The notes under the pieces are model-generated. The model was not told where the DNA came from and ran no database searches. It saw nothing but the letters and a program-made list of their open reading frames with translations. A stretch of DNA of 64,000 bases from NCBI GenBank assembly GCA_024234575.1, contig JACKOB010000004.1:496001-560000 (forward strand), read 5' to 3'. This stretch comes from Hahellaceae bacterium. GTDB lineage: Bacteria > Pseudomonadota > Gammaproteobacteria > Pseudomonadales > Oleiphilaceae. Below, piece after piece: positions 34,806 through 43,434 of this stretch; positions within the stretch are counted from its first letter, which is position 1, and the number at the start of each line of letters is the position of its first letter. A program made the translations under genes and the position numbers.

Positions 34806-35330
34806 ATGTCGAATGTTGCGTTGCCTGTTTCAGTTGATGCTATCAAACTGGCTGATCAAAACATTGAATTAAAAGGTGTTTTTGATATCTGTCGGCTTGA
34901 AAGGCTTGCGAGTCTCTTGCTTGATAAAAGCGGGACGGCCTCTGTTGATTTGCGTTTTTTTCGTGATGAAATGGGGCTTCGGGTTATAAAAGGCACTATT
35001 TCTGCACAAGTTCTTCTTGAATGCCAGAGATGTCTTGAGCCCGTTGAAGTTAATCTGAATTCAGAGATGAGTCTGTCGCTTGTTTTTACTGATGAGCAAG
35101 CGAAAGCATTATCCAAAAGCTATGATGCCCTGATGGTTTCCGCCAATGAGGATTTATCGCTACTGGATCTGGTAGATGAAGAGTTGCTCTTGTGTCTTCC
35201 AGACTATGCTTATCATGAGACCGATGATTGTCAGATTAATTATAAGAAACAGGACGATGATTTTCAGGCCGCTGAGGCAAAGAAAAAGAATGCATTTAGT
35301 GTTCTTTCGGATTTAAAGTTAAAAACATAG
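34806..35330 (+). CDS. yceD: YceD / DUF177 rRNA-biogenesis protein
   Basis: A 174-residue DUF177 protein with the conserved CxxC segment (LLECQRCLEPVEVNL) and the family end (KKKNAFSVLSDLK). The N-terminus (SNVALPVSVDAIKLADQNI) aligns with E. coli YceD from its first residues, so the ATG at 34806 is right even though the promoter ends ten bases before it. The family is implicated in 23S rRNA maturation. It is followed 18 bp later by rpmF, the near-universal arrangement. Confidence 0.93.
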   Translation: MSNVALPVSVDAIKLADQNIELKGVFDICRLERLASLLLDKSGTASVDLRFFRDEMGLRVIKGTISAQVLLECQRCLEPVEVNLNSEMSLSLVFTDEQAKALSKSYDALMVSANEDLSLLDLVDEELLLCLPDYAYHETDDCQINYKKQDDDFQAAEAKKKNAFSVLSDLKLKT

Positions 35331-35348
35331 GTAGGCAGGAGTTATAGC

Positions 35349-35528
35349 ATGGCTGTTCAACAGAATCGTAAAACAAGATCCAGAAGAGGAATGAGACGGT
35401 CACATGACGCGTTAACTGCGTCAGCACTGTCAACTGATCCAACAACAGGTGAAACGCACAGAAGACATCACGTTACCCCTGATGGGTTTTATCGTGGTAA
35501 CAAAGTTATTGACAAAGCAGAAGATTAA
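35349..35528 (+). CDS. rpmF: 50S ribosomal protein L32
   Basis: A 59-residue basic protein beginning [20 protein letters not shown], the unmistakable L32 start. The middle has the THRRHH segment and the end reads [14 protein letters not shown]. It lacks the zinc cysteines found in some L32 proteins, as in other gammaproteobacteria. AGGAG precedes the ATG. It lies between yceD and plsX as in most bacteria, coupling ribosome and membrane synthesis. Confidence 0.98.
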   Translation: MAVQQNRKTRSRRGMRRSHDALTASALSTDPTTGETHRRHHVTPDGFYRGNKVIDKAED

Positions 35529-35537
35529 TAACTCATA

Positions 35538-36560
35538 TTGAATGACATAACTTCTATCGCCATAGATGTTATGAGTGGTGATCTCGGTCCCGAGGTCGCC
35601 ACTGAGTCCTCTTTGCGCTTCGCTTTAGCGCACCCCTCAGTTAAGCTTACCCTGGTCGGCAAGCAGGCGATGATAAAGTCAATCATTGCGCAGTCTCCCA
35701 CCGTTTCTAACATCCCCTCAAATATCAACATTGTTCATGCTGATGAAGTTATTAGTATGACGGATAAACCTTCTAAGGTGCTTCGGCAGAAACAGCGTTC
35801 TTCAATGGCTGTCGCAATTACTTTGGTGAAGGATGGTTTAGCCGATGCGTGTGTCAGTGCTGGAAATACAGGGGCTCTGATGATACTTAGTCGCTCAATA
35901 CTTCGAATGTTGCCTGGAATTGATAGGCCAGCTATTGCGAAAGAATTGGTAACCCCTCAGGGGAAATGTTTATTTTTGGATTTGGGGGCGAATGTAGATA
36001 GCTCTGCAGAGCACCTTTATCAGTTTGCGGTGATGGGCGCGATCTATGCAGAGACTGTCGGCGGTATAAGCTTTCCGAAAGTATCGTTACTAAATGTTGG
36101 GGAAGAAGACATAAAAGGCAATGAACAGGTGAAACTTGCCTCGCGTTTGCTCTCTGAATCCGCGTACGTTAACTATGCTGGTTTCATCGAAGGTCACCGG
36201 ATATTTCAGTGTGATGTGGATGTCGTTGTCTGTGATGGATTTGTTGGTAATATTGCGCTCAAATGTGGAGAGGGAGTGGCCAAATTGGTTATAGACGTTA
36301 TGCGTCGCTCCTTGAAAAAATCACTGTTTGGTCGGTTTCTTGGGTGGATACTGTCACTCTATTTGCGGCGTGTGTTTGAAGCGATTGATCCGGAAAGGCA
36401 GAATGGTGCAAGCTTTTTAGGGCTGCAAGGAGTGGTTGTGAAAAGTCATGGCAGTGCTGACTCTCAGTCTTTTGGCTGTGCATTGGAGCAGGCGTTGAAG
36501 GAAGTACAAAACAAGGTGCCAGAGCGAATAAATAAAAAGCTTGATGAGTGGCTTGTTTAA
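35538..36560 (+). CDS. plsX: Phosphate acyltransferase PlsX
   Basis: A 340-residue enzyme that converts acyl-ACP to acyl-phosphate, the first step towards phosphatidic acid with PlsY. Signatures: IAIDVMSGDLGPEV, AGNTGALM, DLGANVDS, LNVGEEDIKGNEQVK and VCDGFVGNIALK. The start is TTG at 35538, nine bases after the rpmF stop; the next in-frame ATG lies inside the conserved DVMSGD motif and is too late. No good ribosome site is seen, so translation may depend on reinitiation from rpmF. Confidence 0.95.
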   Translation: MNDITSIAIDVMSGDLGPEVATESSLRFALAHPSVKLTLVGKQAMIKSIIAQSPTVSNIPSNINIVHADEVISMTDKPSKVLRQKQRSSMAVAITLVKDGLADACVSAGNTGALMILSRSILRMLPGIDRPAIAKELVTPQGKCLFLDLGANVDSSAEHLYQFAVMGAIYAETVGGISFPKVSLLNVGEEDIKGNEQVKLASRLLSESAYVNYAGFIEGHRIFQCDVDVVVCDGFVGNIALKCGEGVAKLVIDVMRRSLKKSLFGRFLGWILSLYLRRVFEAIDPERQNGASFLGLQGVVVKSHGSADSQSFGCALEQALKEVQNKVPERINKKLDEWLV

Positions 36561-36655
36561 TTGGCGTTCAGTTGACTTGAGCTTCAGCGTGCTTATTCGT
36601 TGAAGTCTGCCAGCCAGTTTTAAGTGTTATAAATTTAATAAAGAGTACCAGTTTT

Positions 36656-37591
36656 ATGTCTACAGCGTTTGTATTCCCGGGTCAGGGCTCTCAGTTTGTC
36701 GGAATGATGAAAGAATACTTAGAGGTATACCCCTCGATTGAAGCGGTTTATCAAGTCGCGAACGATGCGCTTGGGTATGACCTGAGAGGTATATGCCTGA
36801 ATGGTCCGATTGAAGATTTAAACAAGACAGCAATCACCCAGCCGGCTTTGCTCGCTTCTAGTTACGCTATTTGGAAGGTTTGGTGTGAGAATCGGGCGGA
36901 AAGGCCGACTTTGTTAGCGGGGCATAGTTTGGGCGAATATTCTGCTATGGTGGCCGCATCGGTTCTTAAGTTCGAAGATGCTATCCGTTTGGTGGCTTAT
37001 CGGGGCGAATTGATGCAGCAGGCTGTTCCCGAAGGGGTTGGCGCCATGGCAGCGGTTTTAGGGTTAGATGACCAAAGTGTCGTGGATATTTGTGCTGCCG
37101 TTGCAAAGCGTACTAATACAGTAGTTTCCGCAGTTAATTTTAACTCGCCAGGACAAGTGGTTATTGCAGGTGTCACCGAGTCTGTGGCTCTCGCCGGCCA
37201 GGAGCTAAAGGCTGCTGGCGCGAAAAAAGTAATGCCTTTGCCGATTAGTGTTCCATGTCACTGTGATTTGATGAAGGGCGCTGGGGATAAGTTGGCGCAG
37301 TTTATAGATGGCCTTGAAGTGAATGCACCGCAGATTCCTGTCATTCAAAACTATACCGCAGATTTTTGTAACGACCCTGAAATAATAAAAAAGAACTTGG
37401 TCGCGCAATTATATTCGCCAGTGTTGTGGACTCAGTCTGTACTCAAAATGCAAGATATGTGCATTACCAAGGTGATCGAGTGTGGCGTGGGTAAGGTATT
37501 GACGGGGCTGACGAAGCGCGTTTCCAAATCATTCGAATGTGATGGCCTGGCAACTCCCGAGAGCATAGGTGCTCTAGTTATTGATGTATAG
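36656..37591 (+). CDS. fabD: Malonyl-CoA-ACP transacylase FabD
   Basis: A 311-residue enzyme that moves malonyl from CoA to ACP. The N-terminal FVFPGQGSQFVGM, the active-site Ser91 in GHSLGEYSAM and the second-half motif VPCHCDLM (catalytic His) are present; YTADFCNDPE follows. It comes directly after plsX: fabH, which lies between them in E. coli, is missing, as in Pseudomonas. An intergenic gap of 95 bp may carry an extra promoter. Confidence 0.96.
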   Translation: MSTAFVFPGQGSQFVGMMKEYLEVYPSIEAVYQVANDALGYDLRGICLNGPIEDLNKTAITQPALLASSYAIWKVWCENRAERPTLLAGHSLGEYSAMVAASVLKFEDAIRLVAYRGELMQQAVPEGVGAMAAVLGLDDQSVVDICAAVAKRTNTVVSAVNFNSPGQVVIAGVTESVALAGQELKAAGAKKVMPLPISVPCHCDLMKGAGDKLAQFIDGLEVNAPQIPVIQNYTADFCNDPEIIKKNLVAQLYSPVLWTQSVLKMQDMCITKVIECGVGKVLTGLTKRVSKSFECDGLATPESIGALVIDV

Positions 37592-37666
37592 GTTGTTTAG
37601 TTGCGTTTCACGACGGTTTTAAGCTAAAAATATTATTGAAGTAATAATTACGAACAGGAGTCTCTG

Positions 37667-38410
37667 ATGTCTTACGAAGGAAAAGTAGCTCTAATCACTG
37701 GTGCCAGCAGGGGCATCGGTAGAGCAATTGCCAAGGTTTTGGCGAGCAAGGGAGCTACAGTAGTTGGTACCTCGACCACAGAAGAAGGTGCGTCTTCAAT
37801 TTCTCATTACTTTGCCAAGTGGGGATTACCTGGTGACGGTATTGTTATGGATGTTGCTGATTCGTTGTCAGTCGAAGAGGGTATTAAACAAATTCAAACA
37901 GCATACGGAACGCCATTAATACTTATCAACAATGCTGGCATGACGTCTGATAATTTGTTGATGCGAATGAAAGAAGAAGAGTGGCTGGATGTCGTTAACA
38001 CTAACCTTAATTCTGTCTACAGAACAACGAAGGCCGTGCTGAGGGGGATGACCAAGGCTAAGTGGGGGCGGGTGGTCAATATTAGCTCCGTCGTTGCTTC
38101 AATGGGGAATGCCGGCCAGGTAAATTATGCTGCATCGAAGGCCGGGCTTGAAGGCTTTACTCGTTCAATTGCCAAAGAAGTAGCAAGCCGCGGTATTACC
38201 TTAAATTGCGTAGCACCGGGTTTTATTGACACAGATATGACGAAAAAGCTCACCGAAGAGCAGCGAACTGCCATGTTGAAAGGAATTCCTGCACAGCGGC
38301 TTGGTGAGCCTGAAGAGGTTGCGGCGCTTGTTAGTTTTTTGCTGAGTGATGAGGCGGGTTACATTAATGGTGAAACCATCCACATTAATGGTGGTATGTA
38401 CATGGGGTAG
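37667..38410 (+). CDS. fabG: 3-oxoacyl-ACP reductase FabG
   Basis: A 247-residue short-chain dehydrogenase of fatty-acid elongation. NADP site TGASRGIGRAIAK at 11-23; NNAGMTSDNLLMRM, the ISSVVASMGN serine and Y151-type YAASKAG follow; the C-terminal GGMYM is typical of FabG. AGGAG precedes the ATG. It sits between fabD and acpP as in E. coli. Confidence 0.97.
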   Translation: MSYEGKVALITGASRGIGRAIAKVLASKGATVVGTSTTEEGASSISHYFAKWGLPGDGIVMDVADSLSVEEGIKQIQTAYGTPLILINNAGMTSDNLLMRMKEEEWLDVVNTNLNSVYRTTKAVLRGMTKAKWGRVVNISSVVASMGNAGQVNYAASKAGLEGFTRSIAKEVASRGITLNCVAPGFIDTDMTKKLTEEQRTAMLKGIPAQRLGEPEEVAALVSFLLSDEAGYINGETIHINGGMYMG

Positions 38411-38436
38411 GTGACCCAGCAAGGCTAATTTTCGCC

Positions 38437-38465
38437 TTGTGTCGCTGCGGCGATTCTACTAGACT
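38437..38465 (+). promoter_or_regulatory. Candidate promoter of acpP
   Basis: TTGTGT (38437-38442), 17 bases, TAGACT (38460-38465) in the fabG-acpP gap. acpP is often transcribed strongly from its own promoter, so a site here is expected; the -35 match is moderate. Confidence 0.4.
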
Positions 38466-38506
38466 AGCACGCAAATATAGCTTGGGTATCAATAAGTGAG
38501 GAAAAT

Positions 38507-38740
38507 ATGAGCACAGTTGAAGAGCGCGTTAAAAAGATCGTATGCGAGCAGCTCGGTGTTAAAGAGTCTGAAGTTCAGAATACTTCATCGTTTGTAGAAG
38601 ATCTTGGTGCAGATTCTCTGGATACGGTAGAGCTTGTTATGGCGTTGGAGGAGGAGTTTGAAACCGAAATTCCTGATGAAGAAGCAGAAAAGTTATCTAA
38701 TGTTCAAGATGCGATTGATTACATCATAGCGCACCAATAA
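38507..38740 (+). CDS. acpP: Acyl carrier protein
   Basis: A 77-residue, very acidic carrier protein. The phosphopantetheine attachment site is Ser37 in [20 protein letters not shown]. Sequence and length match bacterial fatty-acid ACP closely. It is followed by a strong terminator, so it can be made in excess over the enzymes around it. GAGGA lies upstream of the ATG. Confidence 0.98.
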   Translation: MSTVEERVKKIVCEQLGVKESEVQNTSSFVEDLGADSLDTVELVMALEEEFETEIPDEEAEKLSNVQDAIDYIIAHQ

Positions 38741-38767
38741 CACGACTAGACCAAGCCAAGCATACCG

Positions 38768-38803
38768 AAAAGCCGCTCTTATGATAAATTCGAGCGGCTT
38801 TTT
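38768..38803 (+). terminator. Rho-independent terminator after acpP
   Basis: AAAAGCCGCTC (38768-38778) pairs with GAGCGGCTTTT (38792-38802), and a T-run follows. It separates the acpP message from fabF, which must have read-through or its own promoter. Confidence 0.85.
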
Positions 38804-38887
38804 ACTTTCTTTGATAGTGTAAAATGGATAAGCATATTCTGTAATTTGGCTGACCACGGTAGGAATATACTTTAGAGGGAGTTATAT

Positions 38888-40135
38888 ATGGAAAAGCGAC
38901 GTGTTGTTGTCACTGGGTTGGGGATGGTAACACCCATTGGAAACGATGTCATGACATCTTGGCGTTCTGCGTTATCAGGAATGTCCGGTATCGCCCCTAT
39001 AACCATATTTGATGCAGCGCCATTTAATGTACATTTTGGCGGTGAAATAAAAAATTTGGACGTCGCTCAGTATATTTCTCCTAAAGAGTCCAGGAAAACA
39101 GACCGCTTTATTCAATATGGTTTAATCGCTGCCGAGCAGGCCATAATAGACGCAAATTTGGTTGATGTTAACGACTGTGTTAAACAACGAACGGGCGTCA
39201 TTATTGGCTCAGGAATTGGTGGGCTGGAAACCATTGAGGCAAATCATAAAATTCTATGTGAGTCAGGTCCGAGAAAAATGTCGCCTTTTTTTGTTCCAGG
39301 TAGCGTTATCAATATGTTGTCTGGGAACGTAGCGATAAAATATGGGTTTTCAGGGCCTAACTTTGCGATCTCAAGTGCTTGTAGCTCTGGTTCTCACTCC
39401 ATAGGTTACGGCGCAAGAACAATAGCTTATGGCGATGCTGATGTGATGGTGGTCGGCGGATCAGAAGTAGCATTAACACCAATGGGAGTTGCTGCATTTT
39501 CAGCCGCTCGCGCATTGTCGACAAGAAATGACGACCCGGCTGCTGCAAGCCGCCCATGGGATGTTGATCGTGACGGCTTTGTTCTGGGTGACGGAGCCGG
39601 TGTTCTCATCCTCGAAGAGTGGGAGCATGCTAAAAAACGCGGTGCAAATATTTATGGTGAAGTGGCAGGGTTTGGGATGAGTGATGATGCTTTTCATATT
39701 ACATCGCCCCCAGAGGATGGTTCTGGCGCGCTCGCTGCTATGAACAACGCTTTAAATGATGCAGGTTTAAAACCTGCTGACATTGATTATATTAATGCAC
39801 ATGGAACTTCTACGATCGCTGGTGATAAAGCTGAGTGTCGAGCGATTAAAACCCTATGTGGTGATCACGCCTATAAGCTTGCGGTGAGTTCGACTAAGTC
39901 GATGACAGGGCATTTAATTGGTGCCGCTGGAGCGATAGAGGCAATTTTTAGCCTGCTGGCCCTACGAGACCAGGTATTGCCGCCAACAATTAACTTACAT
40001 ACGCCAGACGAGGGGTGTGATTTAAACTTCGTATCCAATGTTAAGCAGGCCAGGTCTGTCGATGTAACAGTTTCAAACTCATTCGGTTTTGGCGGTACTA
40101 ATGCGTCACTCGTTTTTACACAAGTAAAAGGCTAA
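38888..40135 (+). CDS. fabF: 3-oxoacyl-ACP synthase II FabF
   Basis: A 415-residue condensing enzyme of fatty-acid elongation. The nucleophile is Cys165 in [12 protein letters not shown]; the two histidines are in NAHGTST and [15 protein letters not shown]. Length and the [18 protein letters not shown] segment match FabF. It shares four bases of junction with pabC (TAATG), so the two are translationally coupled. Confidence 0.97.
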   Translation: MEKRRVVVTGLGMVTPIGNDVMTSWRSALSGMSGIAPITIFDAAPFNVHFGGEIKNLDVAQYISPKESRKTDRFIQYGLIAAEQAIIDANLVDVNDCVKQRTGVIIGSGIGGLETIEANHKILCESGPRKMSPFFVPGSVINMLSGNVAIKYGFSGPNFAISSACSSGSHSIGYGARTIAYGDADVMVVGGSEVALTPMGVAAFSAARALSTRNDDPAAASRPWDVDRDGFVLGDGAGVLILEEWEHAKKRGANIYGEVAGFGMSDDAFHITSPPEDGSGALAAMNNALNDAGLKPADIDYINAHGTSTIAGDKAECRAIKTLCGDHAYKLAVSSTKSMTGHLIGAAGAIEAIFSLLALRDQVLPPTINLHTPDEGCDLNFVSNVKQARSVDVTVSNSFGFGGTNASLVFTQVKG

Positions 40136-40977
40136 TGATGCTGGTATTAGTGAATGGCGAGATGCAAAGTCAGGTCAGTGTTTTAGATCGTGGCTTACAG
40201 TATGGGGATGGTGTATTCGAGACCGTACTGTTCAAAAGCAATCAGCCTGTATTGATGACTTTTCATCTGCAACGCCTGGCTTTGGGGGCGCAGCGGCTCA
40301 GTATACCCATACCAAAAGACTTTGATGCACAGCTTGAAAGAGCCATTGCTCTGAGAAAGGAGCAAGTAGCATCAGGAGACAGCGACTCGTTTATCTGTAA
40401 GATTATTTTAACCAGAGGGACAGGGGGGCGAGGGTACCGTCCTGTGGAGTTATCATCCCCCACACTTATTATTTCTTTTCATGGTGTGCCAGAATATCCA
40501 ATCACCTTTAAGAGTCAGGGCATAGAGACAAAAATTTGCAGCCATCGACTTAGTGAGAATCCGGTCACTGCTGGAATAAAGCATCTGAACCGGTTGGACC
40601 AAATAATCGCCTCAGCAGAGCTTGGGGAATTACCTGAAGGCGTAATGTGCGACCAAAAGGGTAATGTTGTTGAAGGCACTCGATCGAATATACTGGTTTT
40701 TAGTGAAAGTAAAATATATACACCTTTACTTAACAACAGCGGTGTTGATGGCTGTTTAAGGCGTTTTTTGATTGAGAAAAGCGAGATTGGTGCCCTGGGA
40801 GTTGAAATTATCGAGAGCATTATACCTATAGATAAACTCCGCCAAGCAGATGGTATAGCCTATATAAATAGCGTCTTCGGTTTATGGCCTGTGGTTAATA
40901 TAGCAGATCGCACCTTTACTATAACCCCTGAGAGCAAGTTGATATCACGCTACCTATATCAAGAACTGGGTATGTAA
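40135..40977 (+). CDS. pabC: Aminodeoxychorismate lyase PabC
   Basis: A 280-residue fold-type IV PLP enzyme that releases 4-aminobenzoate for folate. DRGLQYGDGVFET near residue 18-30, the PLP lysine in GIKHLNRLDQI and EGTRSNILVF are conserved. Two ATGs are adjacent (40135 and 40138); the first overlaps the fabF stop. Its place between fabF and mltG is the standard order. Confidence 0.94.
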   Translation: MMLVLVNGEMQSQVSVLDRGLQYGDGVFETVLFKSNQPVLMTFHLQRLALGAQRLSIPIPKDFDAQLERAIALRKEQVASGDSDSFICKIILTRGTGGRGYRPVELSSPTLIISFHGVPEYPITFKSQGIETKICSHRLSENPVTAGIKHLNRLDQIIASAELGELPEGVMCDQKGNVVEGTRSNILVFSESKIYTPLLNNSGVDGCLRRFLIEKSEIGALGVEIIESIIPIDKLRQADGIAYINSVFGLWPVVNIADRTFTITPESKLISRYLYQELGM

Positions 40978-41025
40978 TCTGGCTATTCTGGTGCTTGTCT
41001 CGAATCCAATAAGAATACAAATACT

Positions 41026-42069
41026 TTGAAAAAATTAATACTTTTATGCGTTTCTTTGCTTTCGTTGTCAGCAATTGGCATTACGGCTATGGCTTCATTC
41101 AAAATAAGTCAAATGCAATCTGAAACGCTGCCTCTAAGCCTGCCTTTGTATATTGATATTGAAAAAGGCGAATCGGTGAACTCCCTTGCGTCGAGACTAG
41201 AGGCTATGGGTATCGTAGACAGTGCGTTCTGGATAAAGCTGCTGGTGCGCTTTGATTATATTAGCCCTGCGATTAAAGCGGGCGAATATGTGGTTGATTC
41301 ACCGGTGACGCTCATAGATTTATTTAGTGTATTTGCGACAGGCGATGTTGTTCATTACCAGATTACGTTTCCTGAAGGGTGGACACTGCAGCAGGTAGTC
41401 CAAGAGCTATCAAGACACCCGAAGCTCGAGCAGACAATTACTGATGAAAACGTCAAAGACATTCCAGAAAAGCTTGGAGTCACAGGCTCTGCGGAAGGAT
41501 GGATATTTCCAGACACCTACCGCTATATAAAAGGTGATCAGGATATATCAATATTGCGTCGCGCCCGAGAGGTAATGCAAAAGACGCTGACGGTTGCCTG
41601 GGAGGGGCGCTCCTTAAGCAACTTAAGTAGTGCGATAGAAACCCCTTATGATGCGTTAATACTAGCGTCATTAATTGAACGTGAAACGAGTGTGGGTGCT
41701 GAACGAGGCACGATATCCAGTGTTTTTCATAACAGACTGAATGTGGGTATGAAATTGCAAACTGACCCGACTGTTATCTATGCACTGGGTGAGGCTTATG
41801 ATGGAAATATTCGTCGATCTGACCTTAGAGTTGACTCACCGTACAATACTTACAGGTATCGTGGTCTTCCACCAACGCCAATTGCCATGCCGGGGAAAGA
41901 CTCTATCTTGGCCGCACTCAATCCAGCGCAAACGAAGTATATTTTCTTTGTAGCTAAAGGTGATGGCCACCATCAGTTCTCTGAAACGCTTCAGGAGCAC
42001 AATCGAGCTGTACAGAATTACCAAATAAAGAAAAGAAAAGAAAACTACAAATCAACACCAGGTAAATGA
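41026..42069 (+). CDS. mltG: Endolytic murein transglycosylase MltG
   Basis: A 347-residue inner-membrane lytic transglycosylase that cuts nascent glycan strands. One N-terminal transmembrane helix (KKLILLCVSLLSLSAIGITA), a LysM-like region (IEKGESVNSLASRLEAMGIV), then the YceG domain with GWIFPDTYRY, the catalytic glutamate in LASLIERETSV, and LQTDPTVIYAL. The start is a TTG at 41026. It is followed by tmk, as usual. Confidence 0.95.
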   Translation: MKKLILLCVSLLSLSAIGITAMASFKISQMQSETLPLSLPLYIDIEKGESVNSLASRLEAMGIVDSAFWIKLLVRFDYISPAIKAGEYVVDSPVTLIDLFSVFATGDVVHYQITFPEGWTLQQVVQELSRHPKLEQTITDENVKDIPEKLGVTGSAEGWIFPDTYRYIKGDQDISILRRAREVMQKTLTVAWEGRSLSNLSSAIETPYDALILASLIERETSVGAERGTISSVFHNRLNVGMKLQTDPTVIYALGEAYDGNIRRSDLRVDSPYNTYRYRGLPPTPIAMPGKDSILAALNPAQTKYIFFVAKGDGHHQFSETLQEHNRAVQNYQIKKRKENYKSTPGK

Positions 42070-42124
42070 CTTCAATCCTGAAAAGAAGGTTGAATGCGAA
42101 ACTGGTTTTAAGAAAAGGCTGATC

Positions 42125-42754
42125 ATGACAAAGGGTAAATTCATTACGGTTGAAGGCATCGAAGGTGTTGGTAAAACAACCAATATCGACTTTATTCGCA
42201 AAAAAATCGATGCGGCCGGTTTCGGTTGTGAAGTTACTCGCGAGCCTGGTGGCACGCCAATGGCTGAAGAAATCAGGAATACGCTGCTAAACAATCGAAC
42301 CGAGTTTGTTTGTGAAGAAACTGAGTTGTTACTGATGTTTGCGTCACGGGCGCAACATCTAAAGCAGTTTATCTTACCAAAGCTATCCCATGGGGACTGG
42401 ATTGTATGTGATCGCTTTACAGATGCGACCTATGCGTACCAGGGTTATGGCAGGGGGCAGAGCTTGGCAAATATCGCGCTACTGGAAAACATGGTGCAAT
42501 CTACGTTTCGTCCTGACTGTACTATTTTACTCGATGCACCAGTTGAAATAGGGTTGCAACGGGCTAAAAAACGCGGTGAGTTGGATCGATTTGAGAAAGA
42601 AAACATCGCGTTCTTCTCTCGAGTGCGTGATGGCTATCTGGAGCTGGCTGCGAAAAATCCACACCGATATAGAATCGTTGATGCAACCGGAGCCATTGAG
42701 GAGGTTCAGCAGCAGTTATCACTTGTTATCGACGCTTTAATTGGCACCCCATAG
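42125..42754 (+). CDS. tmk: Thymidylate kinase
   Basis: A 209-residue kinase forming dTDP from dTMP. P-loop EGIEGVGKTTN, the dTMP motif TREPGGTPMAEEIR, DRFTDATYAYQGYGRG and the lid-region RAKKRGELDRFE are present. holB, which normally follows tmk, is absent; the next gene is convergent ubiT only 12 bp away, so the ancestral tmk-holB-pilZ-tatD block has been broken here. Confidence 0.97.
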   Translation: MTKGKFITVEGIEGVGKTTNIDFIRKKIDAAGFGCEVTREPGGTPMAEEIRNTLLNNRTEFVCEETELLLMFASRAQHLKQFILPKLSHGDWIVCDRFTDATYAYQGYGRGQSLANIALLENMVQSTFRPDCTILLDAPVEIGLQRAKKRGELDRFEKENIAFFSRVRDGYLELAAKNPHRYRIVDATGAIEEVQQQLSLVIDALIGTP

Positions 42755-42766
42755 AATGCCATCTAT

Positions 42767-43228
42767 TTAACCTGTTGATAATGTCACCCACTCTCCAGCG
42801 CCGGAGATTAAGAACCGCAACTCTTTTGACAATAGCTGTAAGTCGGCGCTATCCATCAAGTTTTTGATTTCCAGGCCCAGCTCAGTGTCTCCTTCAATCA
42901 TTAACCTTCTTTGAAAAAACAGCGTGTCAGGATCTTCGCGTTGTGCCGCGAGGAGAATAAATTCATTGAGATTGCCTGTAATAGACACATCTGCAAAAGC
43001 ATTTTTACTCATTATAATTCGGTTTTGCGGATCAAGGGAGAAGTACCAGGTGGCCCCCAGATCAGAAATCTTTATTTGCAGCCAGCGTTGCCGCATAAAA
43101 TTGCATGTTCCATCTTCGATTTGCGCTCGAAATACTTTAGACAGCACACTTTCAAATAAAAAAGCATGAAGTCTAAATGGCAGTAGCATCAATGGTTTGG
43201 TGGCAAGCAGGGGGAGTTCTTTATACAT
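42767..43228 (-). CDS. ubiT: SCP2-domain protein UbiT, oxygen-independent ubiquinone synthesis
   Basis: A 153-residue protein with a SCP2 lipid-binding domain: LPFRLHAFLFESVLSKVF at the N-terminus, RWLQIKISDLGATWYFSLDP, then the hydrophobic groove strand DVSITGNLNEFILLAAQRED and LMIEGDTELGLEIKNLM. In E. coli UbiT is a ubiquinone-intermediate carrier needed only without oxygen, working with UbiU-UbiV. It is divergent from ubiU with a FNR box in the 206-bp gap, which fixes the identity better than sequence alone. Confidence 0.9.
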   Translation of the reverse strand: MYKELPLLATKPLMLLPFRLHAFLFESVLSKVFRAQIEDGTCNFMRQRWLQIKISDLGATWYFSLDPQNRIIMSKNAFADVSITGNLNEFILLAAQREDPDTLFFQRRLMIEGDTELGLEIKNLMDSADLQLLSKELRFLISGAGEWVTLSTG

Positions 43229-43316
43229 AAAAGTCCTTTATTATTCGGCCCAACGCGAGTGGTAGTTTTAGCCACATATATTGCCCGCAATGATGCCAAA
43301 TAAACTTTTTCATCGC

Positions 43317-43330
43317 TTGATAATTATCAA
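43317..43330. promoter_or_regulatory. FNR/Anr box of the ubiT-ubiUV region
   Basis: TTGATAATTATCAA is a perfect match to the FNR consensus TTGAT-N4-ATCAA. On the plus strand GATAAT at 43350-43355 (or TAATCT two bases on) is a -10 placed so that the box is centred near -40, the class II activator position for ubiU. The site could also serve ubiT, but the geometry there is less standard. Confidence 0.85.
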
Positions 43331-43434
43331 CTTGCCCGTATCGATGTTTGATAATCTCCGTCTTTTTCCAATCTTGCAGATACCAATTTGGTTATTCATA
43401 GCCTCGTAAATCGTCTGCATTACAGGAGGTTACT

